64,000 nt of DNA from an uncultured Lachnospiraceae bacterium (GTDB lineage: Bacteria > Bacillota > Clostridia > Lachnospirales > Lachnospiraceae). Made by a program: the position numbers and the translations under genes. Positions within the stretch are counted from its first letter, which is position 1, and each line of letters starts with the position of its first letter. Under the pieces are notes generated by a model. That model made no database searches. It was given only the letters and a program-made list of their open reading frames with translations, and was not told the DNA's origin. The DNA lies in assembly GCA_902779305.1 (NCBI GenBank), contig CACZBD010000001.1, positions 124,001-188,000 of the forward strand. Reading direction: 5' to 3'. Positions 20,733-29,363 of the stretch are shown piece after piece.

Positions 20733-20762
20733 CGTGTCCAAAAACCTATTGGAGGATTTATC

Positions 20763-23700
20763 ATGCGAAACAAAATTTACAGATCAGCGAAGCGTATATT
20801 AACGGGCGTTCTTTCTGCCGCAATGATATTAACGGCAGTGCCTTCGTATGCATTTGCGGCAGAGATTGACGGGGACATAGAGATCCCCGTCTATGCCGGA
20901 GATGAAACAGAGGTGGAAGACGCTCTGGCGGGTGAAGAGATACTTACCGAGATCCAGGAAGCCGGAGTAGAGATTGTCGGTGAGGAATATGTGGAGGAAA
21001 CCGATGAAGGTGAGGAAGATGCTCTTGCCGAAGGTTCTACTGCCGGCACCTCCACCGAAATGCCGTTTTATGTTGACTTTGATGGTGGAAAGGCCATATG
21101 GAAGGAGTACAGCAGCACCAGTTATACTGATGGAATAGTGTGTGTTGAAGGTGAAGATGACGATGAAGATGAATATTTTATCGCATATCAGGATGGTGGA
21201 GCACTGCCCACAGCTCTGAAGATATCCGTTAAAGCAAGACCGCCCTACAAACTCATAGCTGTTACCGCCAAAATGGAAGATATCGAACTTACGGTTACCC
21301 CTTCGGACAACGTTTATTCGATAAATGCACCGGAAGGTGGTTTTACCGGGGCTGTTACCGTGCAAATTGAGACAGAGGATCTCCCTTGCTACAAGATCAA
21401 TTTTCTATCCGATTCAGGTGTTTTCGAGCGTTGTAACGTTGAGGTCAATGGTCGGACGATCACAGAGGATGACAATCCTGTGGCCCTTTTTGATGACAAA
21501 TATGCCGCAACGGTCTCGATCACGGGTAAGCCTTCGAGCAATTTGCCTGAAACGGGATACACCGTACTCGGGGCGCACATTTATAACGGGGATGTGGCTG
21601 ATCACAAGCACGAATCAACCTTTACTCTGACTGCTGACAATTATAATCCCGTAACCCACGAGGCACTTATCCAAAATGTTCTTTATAACACTCCGTTTGA
21701 GGCTACAATTACCGGTGATGATGCGAAAGAGTTCAAAATGACCATTACCGGTACAGAGACCAACAACTCCTATGATAATGATACGCTGGTGGGTACTTCC
21801 GATGTAAAGATCACTATCGGAAAGGCCGCAGGATCAAAGATCGATGTGAATGGATATAAGTTTGAAGCCAAGCTTGAGACTACACCGGTCGAGGTCAAGG
21901 ACAATGTCGTGACCATTCCTAAGGATTTGCTCCTTGGTTATATCGATTTTTCTCCTAATATAAACCTTGAACTTGATATCATTTCAACAGCCAAGACGAT
22001 GACCCTTAAAGCAGATGGGGATAATAAGATCAAGCTTCACACGTTTGATCCCAAAACACTCGAACAGGGTAATGCGATCGGTGATGACGGCATAAAGAAT
22101 CTGGCTTACGGCACTTCCGGGATCTGCGTGGTCCCCGAAGAGGATCCTTATTATAAAGTCAAGCAGATCAAGATCAAAGAGACGAATGCCGTTCTTACAA
22201 AGAAGACAGTAGGTACAGGCGACGCCAAAAAAGAATATTATGAAATACCCGCCGCACAGATGAAGCAGAATGATACGGTGACCCTTGTCGTCGTTCCCGA
22301 TTATGTTCCGGAAGATTCTGCCGTTTCATTCACGGTTGAGGAAGAAGACGGTGTCACGGTTGCCGTTCAGAAGGCCAAGTATGATCAGAATGAGGATATC
22401 TGGACACTTCCCGCAAAGACCGGGAGCTTTACTTTCACGGTAGAGACAAAAGGCAACAAGATCATTACCGGGGACGATCTGATCCTTAAGGCATGGGATG
22501 TTGATGAGGAAACTTATTATGAGGCAGATGATCCGCAGTTTACGATCTCCGCGCCAAAGATCAATTCAGCAAAAGACGGTCTTGTATTTACCGTAACAGC
22601 CATGGCAAAGCAGTTCGTTCCCACTCAGGCCGGAGCTTCCGTTCACTATAACAAACTTGAAGTCAAAACAACCGAAGCTGATCGTAAATTGTTTGTTGGT
22701 TTCGGGGATGGCAGCACTACAGGAGAATTTACGGTCACTCATAATGGAGATGAGGTTCCCAAAGATGGCGGCCTATACGATCTTTCGTCATATGATCCTT
22801 TTGATACATTTGTTATCACAGCAAAGACTACCAATGCATATAAGCTTACAAACAAAGGTTGGATAAACGATAACCCGGTCAGCGCCGCAAAGGCTACGAT
22901 CACAACAACTGCCGGACCTTATGCGCATGTTGATGATGACGATGATGCTCTGGTTTTTGCTACATTTGATGTCGAGCCCATACCGGCGCTCGTATATGAC
23001 AGCGGTTTATATTTCAACAATGATACCATACCGGGACTGGTTGCAAATGACCTTGCGGTAGATCTGAAATACGGTGCCGCCGATATGACGGTTAAAAATG
23101 TTGCCTTTACACCCGCCACGGCTGTTTCCGATAAAGATGCATTTGTTGATTGGAATCTCAATAAGATCGATATCGACTATGATATGTTAAAGGATGCAAG
23201 CAAGCCCGTTAAGTTTACAGTGACCGGAGAAAGCGATAACAAGACTCAGAGAATAAGCTTTTCTGTCAATTTCAAGGCGGCACTCAGGGAAGTTAACATC
23301 AAAGGCATGAATTCAAAAAATAGAGAACTGACACAGGTTTCGGGAACGACGGTAGACTATACTGTGACCGTCAATGCACATGCCCCTCAGAAAGACCTGC
23401 GGGCTGTTCTTGATGAAAGTTGTGCCGGTTATGCATGGGTTGAACTTAACGAAACCTGTGATGTGCTTACCGTCGATACGGGAGTTGTTGGTGAGGACGG
23501 AAAATACCATGTTTCCACGGCTCCGGTCAAGATCAATTTTACAAATGGTGAGGATGGGCCTGTCATTAACGGTCAGTCCATAGTTATCAACCCGGTGACA
23601 CCCAGGCTTATTGCCCCTACCGCATCCATCGTAAATGTTTCGGACGTTGATATGGTACTTTCGGTTGCAATGCCGAGGGGCATCGAGGCGACTACTTATA

Positions 23701-26111
23701 AAAACCTTTATTACAGAATTAAGGCAACGGCTGTTGCTGCAAAAGGAAAAACTGTTGCTGAAGGCATGCTTGAGGAAACGGAGGAGTTTATCCTTCCGCT
23801 CGATGATCAGTATATCGAAGCCGGTGCATATACTCTCCGATTGACAGAAGATGAAGAAGCCGAGAAGGGGCGCGGAAAAGAGCAGAAATACAATGTGGAA
23901 GTATCGCTCGTTCAGTACTCTGTAACGGATGAACATGGACCCGCAGAGGGTGCTGAAGTTGTATCTGCTGCAACAAAGACTCTTACAGCTTCAACAAGGA
24001 ATCCTTCATATGAAGTGAAGATGAACGTCACAAAGAAGACGACGACTTTCTTTAAGGGGGAGAAAAATGTGCTCGTGGGTGTGGCCAAATTCTCGGCAGG
24101 CACATCCTTCACCCAGATTGATGAAGCAAATTCCTATGTGCAGGATGCAGAGGGCAACAAACTGGATGGAGTCAGCGTGAAAGCGGGGGCAGACGGTATT
24201 TCTCTGTATCTTCCGCAGACGAGTGGCATTCCTGTGGGCAAGGCAACGGTCGTTGTGAAACCGAATCTCCCGGCAAACACGGTCTGCACTCCTGCCACCA
24301 TCCCGCTTACGGTGAAACAACCCATCGAGGGCATGTATCTGACACCCTACGATAATGCGGGGACGCTGTATCTGTTCAAACCCGCGGGCAAGGCGGGAAC
24401 CCTGAAGTTTACGGTGCATTTCCTCGGAGATACCAAACCGGCATCCGCCAAGGTGAAATGGAGCCTGTCAACGGAAAGCTACAGCAAGGTAAAAGAGTAT
24501 GTCAGTGTCAAGAACGGAACCGTGACGGTAGATAAGGCCTTGATCATGGGTGACTGGTCAGAGGCAAGCAGGAGGGTCACCATCGCCGCCATGGCGGATG
24601 ATTTTGAGGGCAATACGGTCATTGCAACCAGAACATTTGTCGTAACCGGCGAAAACCTGCAAAAGGACGGAAGCATGGTCCTGTATGATAAGGAAAGAAA
24701 TCCAGTTGAAGATACCGACGCAGTGCATCCGGATGCTATCGCCACACTCTCTTCGGTGGAGAATGTCACTTCCGGATATGTTGTCATCTGTGACAGCACA
24801 AATACCAGGATGCAGCCGGAAAACTTTACATACAAGGTTGCACCAAAGGGCCTTACCATCGATAAGGATACGGGCAGGTTCACCTCCACGCCCAAGAGCG
24901 GCACCTATACCGTCACGGCAACGGGGAAGGATCCTGCCAAGACGGAGTATAAGCTGACCTTTACCGTGGCGGAAACGACACCGGCCTATGAATGCAGGGT
25001 GGAGACACCCACCAGAGAGATTCTTACACCTAAAGAAAACAACACCGATGAAAGCGGGAATACTGCCATCACCTTTAGGGCCCAGGACCCGTTTAGCCAC
25101 TTTACATTCCTGCTGCACCGCTCTGACCGCTCCATCCTGGATAACACCAGGGTCAAAGTCACGGGCGGAAAGACCTTAACGGAGCAAAAGGATGCGTACG
25201 GGACCAGAGTGTTTGTGATCCAACCCACAACGGATCCGGTTGTGATCCAATATGAAAAGACGACCGTGAAAGTCTACAACCGGTTGCCGGAACAGACGAT
25301 AACCATCGAGCCGCTGCCGGACCTGTATGCAAACGCGAAGAATGCAGTCTATGGGTTCAAGGTCAAGACGGATACGGGAGAAAGGATGCACGCCCCGCAG
25401 GTTTATGAATCGAATGTGAAATTCGACCACATCCTTTTCACCGAAGGGGAACAGCTCTATAAATATAAAAAAGATGCGGACAAGCTCAATTACAGAATGA
25501 TGATGGTCTGGCTGAATAACAACCGGGTGGACACTGATCCGTCTGCAGAGGTCTACGACGGCTCCTTTACTTCAACGATCTCTTCGTCCCCCTTCCCGGA
25601 TGTACCGGCAGGAACCTACACATATACTGCCACGCTGGTCACGACCGATTATCAATCCATGTCATTTGGAACCGGCGGTATGGGTGGATTCGGGCAGACG
25701 AAGGTGACTTACCACAGCGCGCCGACTACGTTTTCCATCAAAGTCAAGAAGGGCAAAGCAGCCACAGCCAAGATCGATCCCAAGGTGAAAATGACTCTGG
25801 AAGCCGATAAATGGAGTGGGGAGATTTCCTTTAAAAAGAGTGATTTTGCATCCATCTCTGCAGTAACATTATACAACTGCAATGAAAAGGGCGTGGTCGT
25901 ACCGCTCACATCCTTCTTTGATGCGGAAATATCCGAGGATGAAAAAAAGATCGTGCTCCTGCAGAAAAAAGACGATGAATTCGATCCCGCCGCTTATCCG
26001 GAAACGATCTCCGGCTATATCGAATATGAGCTTGTAAAGGGAGACGGGGAAACGAATCCGGATATGACGAAGGTGAAACGTACGGAAAAATTCACCATGA
26101 CTTTTCAGTAA
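20763..26111 (+). CDS. Large secreted Ig-like repeat protein (1782 aa)
   Basis: The protein starts with a clear signal peptide (basic RNKIYRSAKR, hydrophobic core, cleavage near YAFAA, about residue 32). The mature part opens with a strongly acidic stretch. The rest is predicted from composition to be all beta: many Val/Thr-rich segments of roughly 80-110 residues. The second half contains Ig-like (Big-type) modules, for example around VKWSLSTESYSKVKEYVSV and FTYKVAPKGLTIDKDTGRF. No catalytic motif was recognised. There is no LPxTG-type signal, transmembrane tail or surface-layer motif at the C-terminus, so it is either released or held by an unknown means. GGAGG precedes the ATG. An intrinsic terminator follows 50 bases after the stop. 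Confidence 0.85.
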   Translation: MRNKIYRSAKRILTGVLSAAMILTAVPSYAFAAEIDGDIEIPVYAGDETEVEDALAGEEILTEIQEAGVEIVGEEYVEETDEGEEDALAEGSTAGTSTEMPFYVDFDGGKAIWKEYSSTSYTDGIVCVEGEDDDEDEYFIAYQDGGALPTALKISVKARPPYKLIAVTAKMEDIELTVTPSDNVYSINAPEGGFTGAVTVQIETEDLPCYKINFLSDSGVFERCNVEVNGRTITEDDNPVALFDDKYAATVSITGKPSSNLPETGYTVLGAHIYNGDVADHKHESTFTLTADNYNPVTHEALIQNVLYNTPFEATITGDDAKEFKMTITGTETNNSYDNDTLVGTSDVKITIGKAAGSKIDVNGYKFEAKLETTPVEVKDNVVTIPKDLLLGYIDFSPNINLELDIISTAKTMTLKADGDNKIKLHTFDPKTLEQGNAIGDDGIKNLAYGTSGICVVPEEDPYYKVKQIKIKETNAVLTKKTVGTGDAKKEYYEIPAAQMKQNDTVTLVVVPDYVPEDSAVSFTVEEEDGVTVAVQKAKYDQNEDIWTLPAKTGSFTFTVETKGNKIITGDDLILKAWDVDEETYYEADDPQFTISAPKINSAKDGLVFTVTAMAKQFVPTQAGASVHYNKLEVKTTEADRKLFVGFGDGSTTGEFTVTHNGDEVPKDGGLYDLSSYDPFDTFVITAKTTNAYKLTNKGWINDNPVSAAKATITTTAGPYAHVDDDDDALVFATFDVEPIPALVYDSGLYFNNDTIPGLVANDLAVDLKYGAADMTVKNVAFTPATAVSDKDAFVDWNLNKIDIDYDMLKDASKPVKFTVTGESDNKTQRISFSVNFKAALREVNIKGMNSKNRELTQVSGTTVDYTVTVNAHAPQKDLRAVLDESCAGYAWVELNETCDVLTVDTGVVGEDGKYHVSTAPVKINFTNGEDGPVINGQSIVINPVTPRLIAPTASIVNVSDVDMVLSVAMPRGIEATTYKNLYYRIKATAVAAKGKTVAEGMLEETEEFILPLDDQYIEAGAYTLRLTEDEEAEKGRGKEQKYNVEVSLVQYSVTDEHGPAEGAEVVSAATKTLTASTRNPSYEVKMNVTKKTTTFFKGEKNVLVGVAKFSAGTSFTQIDEANSYVQDAEGNKLDGVSVKAGADGISLYLPQTSGIPVGKATVVVKPNLPANTVCTPATIPLTVKQPIEGMYLTPYDNAGTLYLFKPAGKAGTLKFTVHFLGDTKPASAKVKWSLSTESYSKVKEYVSVKNGTVTVDKALIMGDWSEASRRVTIAAMADDFEGNTVIATRTFVVTGENLQKDGSMVLYDKERNPVEDTDAVHPDAIATLSSVENVTSGYVVICDSTNTRMQPENFTYKVAPKGLTIDKDTGRFTSTPKSGTYTVTATGKDPAKTEYKLTFTVAETTPAYECRVETPTREILTPKENNTDESGNTAITFRAQDPFSHFTFLLHRSDRSILDNTRVKVTGGKTLTEQKDAYGTRVFVIQPTTDPVVIQYEKTTVKVYNRLPEQTITIEPLPDLYANAKNAVYGFKVKTDTGERMHAPQVYESNVKFDHILFTEGEQLYKYKKDADKLNYRMMMVWLNNNRVDTDPSAEVYDGSFTSTISSSPFPDVPAGTYTYTATLVTTDYQSMSFGTGGMGGFGQTKVTYHSAPTTFSIKVKKGKAATAKIDPKVKMTLEADKWSGEISFKKSDFASISAVTLYNCNEKGVVVPLTSFFDAEISEDEKKIVLLQKKDDEFDPAAYPETISGYIEYELVKGDGETNPDMTKVKRTEKFTMTFQ

Positions 26112-26163
26112 ACCGCTAAGAGACGGGGGCTAAAAAACAGAACGGCACCCGGATCAGACAAGG

Positions 26164-26197
26164 CGTCCGGCATTGATCACAATGCCGGGCGTTTTTT
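26164..26197 (+). terminator. Intrinsic terminator after the 1782-aa secreted protein gene
   Basis: CGTCCGGCATT pairs with AATGCCGGGCG around a 6-base loop and is followed by six T. A second weaker hairpin with a T-run (26205-26237) follows before the next promoter. Confidence 0.88.
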
Positions 26198-26250
26198 ATA
26201 CATCAACGTCGCATGATATTGAATTTGCGGCGTTTTTACAATATTTGTGG

Positions 26251-26256
26251 TATAAT
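26251..26256 (+). promoter_or_regulatory. Probable -10 box of the GGDEF-EAL gene
   Basis: A perfect TATAAT preceded by TGG lies 33 bases before the start codon. No good -35 box is visible at the right distance. Confidence 0.5.
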
Positions 26257-26288
26257 ACATTAGGGGAGTCCAAAAGAAGGACAGTCTT

Positions 26289-28019
26289 ATGAAAAGAACA
26301 AGCGAAAGCGTTAAAGAAACCAGAATACTGGAACAAACGCTTAACAGTCTGGAAGTACGTAGACAAGCTCCCCGAAGTGTATTAATTCTGTTGCTCGTTC
26401 TATATTTTGCCACAGCTCTTACCGTAAGTCTTACTGCCGGATCGCAGAAAGAAATAATTATCGGTTCTAATCCTGTTGCTGTCTACACCTTTGCAGGTAT
26501 TTTCTCTTCACTTTCCAATCTGTGCATTATTTTTATGGTTATCTTTTGCGGGAAAGCCGGGTTTATTGCATCCATCATAGTTATGGCGCTCCATATACCG
26601 ATGATCCTAATGGGCATATTCGTAAAAGGCAACTATACATCTCTTCCCGGTCTGTTTGTGGGTGTTCTTACCGTTATTGCCATTATTGTAATCTTCTACA
26701 ACAATAGAAAGATTGATAAATATCAGTTGAGATTACGTGAACAGGCAACCACAGATGCTCTGACGGGACTGCCGAATGCATTTGCGATCACGGAACTCCT
26801 TAATGAACTGATCAAACATAATACTCCATTTGTAGCGGCTACTCTTGACATAAATGATTTTAAGAGCATAAACGATACCATGGGATTTGACATGGGCAAT
26901 AGAGTTCTGTTAGCTGTTGCATTGCGTTTGAAGAATATAGCAGACAATGGACTTTCTGGTACGCTTGACTTTGTCGGGCGTTTAAATGGTGACGAATTTA
27001 GCTTAATCATCCGAGATTACAAATCCGATGATGATGTGGAAAAGACCATTAAGCAGTACGAAACTGCTATCACTGAGAAAATAAACATTGATGGTTATGA
27101 CTTTTTCGTAGCCGCAAGTATCGGATATGCGTTTTTCCCAACGGATTCCGCTGACAGAGATTCTCTGATCTCTTATACAATCGCAGCCATGAAAGAGATC
27201 AAACATATGAGCGGCAGTGAACACATCCAGCGCTTTTCTCCGGAAATGAAGGCTGAAGATCATATCGCAATAGACAACAGGGTGCGAGAAGCTCTTGAAA
27301 ACGATACCGTATTCTTCAATCTCCAACCTCAGTATGATATGACGCACAGTCTGCGAGGATTTGAGGTTCTCGCACGTATGAAGGATGATGACGGTGCTTT
27401 CATAAGCCCGGCAGATTTTATTCCTGCAGCCGAAAGACTGGGATTGATCGATGTTCTTGATCATACGGTATATTGGAAAGCTGCTATGTTCTTTGCTGAT
27501 CTTCTTAAAAAATCTGGTGCTGATATCATGCTCAGTATCAACGCTTCGGTAAAACACATGATGAAAAGTGATTTTATTGAAGAGATACGTGCTCTTCTTT
27601 CCGAAAGCGGTATTCCGGCAAAACAGCTCGAGATCGAGATTACGGAGTCGATATTGATCGAATCTGCTGAAAAAGCCGCTTGTATTTTAAGAGGGCTCAA
27701 AGATATGGGAATACGGATCGCAATAGATGATTTCGGAACCGGCTATTCTTCCTTAAGTTATCTTAACAGTTTTCCGTCTGATACTCTTAAGATTGACAAA
27801 TCCTTCATCGATAAAATGAGCGAGAATACAACATCAGAAAAGTACGTTGAAGCCATCATATCTCTGGCGCATGTTATGGACTTTGAGGTTGTAGCAGAGG
27901 GGGTTGAGGAGAATGGACAGCTCGAAACACTTCGTGGAATCAGTTGTGACTATATTCAGGGCTTTATTTGGGGACGCCCTCTTTCTGCTCAAGACGCTGA
28001 GGCTTTAGTAATGGGATAG
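26289..28019 (+). CDS. Membrane GGDEF-EAL cyclic-di-GMP protein
   Basis: Four predicted transmembrane helices (about residues 30-150) are followed by a GGDEF domain (about 155-310) and an EAL domain (about 325-575). The GGDEF signature is altered to R-L-N-G-D-E-F, with Asn in place of the first Gly. The EAL domain keeps its catalytic residues: E-V-L-A-R, E-I-T-E, DDFGTGYSS, K in LKIDKSF, E-G-V-E and Q-G. It is therefore most likely a c-di-GMP phosphodiesterase whose GGDEF part may be regulatory or weakly active. No extracytoplasmic sensor domain is seen, so the membrane region may itself sense. In this position it could control production or release of the neighbouring surface proteins; that is inference. 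The surrounding DNA is visibly more A+T-rich than the flanking genes. Confidence 0.92.
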   Translation: MKRTSESVKETRILEQTLNSLEVRRQAPRSVLILLLVLYFATALTVSLTAGSQKEIIIGSNPVAVYTFAGIFSSLSNLCIIFMVIFCGKAGFIASIIVMALHIPMILMGIFVKGNYTSLPGLFVGVLTVIAIIVIFYNNRKIDKYQLRLREQATTDALTGLPNAFAITELLNELIKHNTPFVAATLDINDFKSINDTMGFDMGNRVLLAVALRLKNIADNGLSGTLDFVGRLNGDEFSLIIRDYKSDDDVEKTIKQYETAITEKINIDGYDFFVAASIGYAFFPTDSADRDSLISYTIAAMKEIKHMSGSEHIQRFSPEMKAEDHIAIDNRVREALENDTVFFNLQPQYDMTHSLRGFEVLARMKDDDGAFISPADFIPAAERLGLIDVLDHTVYWKAAMFFADLLKKSGADIMLSINASVKHMMKSDFIEEIRALLSESGIPAKQLEIEITESILIESAEKAACILRGLKDMGIRIAIDDFGTGYSSLSYLNSFPSDTLKIDKSFIDKMSENTTSEKYVEAIISLAHVMDFEVVAEGVEENGQLETLRGISCDYIQGFIWGRPLSAQDAEALVMG

Positions 28020-28073
28020 TTAAGAAAATGACTGATTATGTTAACTATTAACAGTTTGTTCGTGATTTGAGAG

Positions 28074-28108
28074 AAAAGCGTCGCAAACGTTGATTTTGCG
28101 GCGCTTTT
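28074..28108 (+). terminator. Intrinsic terminator after the GGDEF-EAL gene
   Basis: AAAAGCGTCGCAAA (28074-28087) pairs with TTTGCGGCGCTTTT (28095-28108) with one G-T pair. It resembles the hairpin upstream of the same gene at 26205-26237. Confidence 0.82.
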
Positions 28109-28266
28109 GCATTGCTGAGGCGCATTTTTGAAAACATATGATTATGCTTCCTTCTTTACAATCTGTTCATTTTTTTCTTAAGATTTCTGATATAATGCAT
28201 TTCGGATAAAAGGTTATGTGGTCATCCATTTGTAAAAATAGTATTATTCTGTAGGAGTGAAGAAAA

Positions 28267-29241
28267 ATGAAGAGAGAATCATTTTTCAAGATTATTATCT
28301 GCCTTATATGCGCAATGCTTCTTGCTGGTTGTGGGGCGGCTGCTGACAGTAACCTCAAAGACAAGCTGGAAAACGTCAAGGAGGAGTCAGAACGGGAAGA
28401 GGCTGAAGACGACAGCAAGGACGAGGAAAAGCCTGAAAAGAAGAAAAAGAAGAAAGAGAAGGCTTCCGAAGAAGATGTGACAATAACAGATGTATCATGG
28501 AATTTCGGAAGTTACGAGGAATTCAGCGAGAATGATACGGATATAGGAGAAGTGTACTTTAAACTTAGTAATGGTGAAATCATAACAAAACAGGTACCTC
28601 TGGGGTATTATGTAACGGGTAAAGAAGATGCTGATATAGACGGTGACGGCGAGGATGAGATCATTATTAATCAGTATTTTGCAAACACTTCGACTGAGTA
28701 CAACATTGTATATATCTTTAAACTCGCAGGCGGTGATATTGAAGATATCTCTCCTATGGGGGATATTCCCGAATTAACTGATGATGTTGCGGATATGATG
28801 ATCAAACCGCTGGATAAAGACGGGTATCCCAAGTATGCGCTTGATGTGATTACATATCAAAAGGACAGCACAGATGTTTCAGTGAAATATCACGCATTAC
28901 TGGCTTGGCATAATGGCTCATGGGAGGAGATCGGGAATACTGAAGAGACCGGGCAAATCGACACAGCAGAGGATCACACCATACCGGAGTATTTTATCTA
29001 TGTAGTATCATCGGACGGATACGCAAACCTCCGCACAGGGCCTGGTACCGAATATGATGTAATATGTCAGATACCGACCGGTGATTCCATGGAGGTGTAT
29101 CGCGAAACAGCCACAGACAAAAAGGGAAATAAATGGCTGAAGGTAGCATATTGGCATCCCGAGGGAACGTCGCAGCTTGACGGATCCAATGAAGAGGGAA
29201 TAACAGAGATTGGATGGATCGCCGAATCGCAGGTTGAATAA
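28267..29241 (+). CDS. Lipoprotein with C-terminal SH3 domain
   Basis: A lipoprotein signal peptide ends in the lipobox LAGC (Cys about residue 22), so the protein should be attached to the outer face of the membrane. A highly charged Glu/Lys linker follows (about 30-65). The central region contains D-I-D-G-D-G-E-D-E-I, an FG-GAP-like acidic loop that may bind calcium. Residues about 238-320 form a bacterial SH3 domain (SSDGYANLRTGPG ... VICQIPTGDSMEVY ... WLKVAYW), which in this family binds peptidoglycan cross-bridges. Together these suggest a wall-binding lipoprotein of unknown task. RBS AGGAG lies before the ATG, and TATAAT at 28191-28196 is a plausible -10 box. No hydrolase domain is present. 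Confidence 0.88.
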   Translation: MKRESFFKIIICLICAMLLAGCGAAADSNLKDKLENVKEESEREEAEDDSKDEEKPEKKKKKKEKASEEDVTITDVSWNFGSYEEFSENDTDIGEVYFKLSNGEIITKQVPLGYYVTGKEDADIDGDGEDEIIINQYFANTSTEYNIVYIFKLAGGDIEDISPMGDIPELTDDVADMMIKPLDKDGYPKYALDVITYQKDSTDVSVKYHALLAWHNGSWEEIGNTEETGQIDTAEDHTIPEYFIYVVSSDGYANLRTGPGTEYDVICQIPTGDSMEVYRETATDKKGNKWLKVAYWHPEGTSQLDGSNEEGITEIGWIAESQVE

Positions 29242-29363
29242 TAAATATCGATACTAAAATGTATTGGAGTTGAAGAGGAACCACCGGATTTTTTTAATAG
29301 GGGGTTCAACACGACGGAAGTCAAGTCCACTCATTTTATGTAAACCATCTCGCCTAATCGAAC

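Noticed and set aside
20681-20760. Prophage or island attachment site at the tmRNA end
   Set aside because: No integrase follows and I found no second copy of the tmRNA 3' sequence in the window.
20763-26111. LPxTG-type anchor in this and the other two large secreted proteins
   Set aside because: Their C-termini end in ordinary beta-type sequence with no TG motif, hydrophobic helix or basic tail.
29242-29363. Insertion sequence remnant between the SH3 lipoprotein and the regulator
   Set aside because: A short GTTGAA/TTCAAC inverted pair is present but there is no transposase fragment or target duplication.
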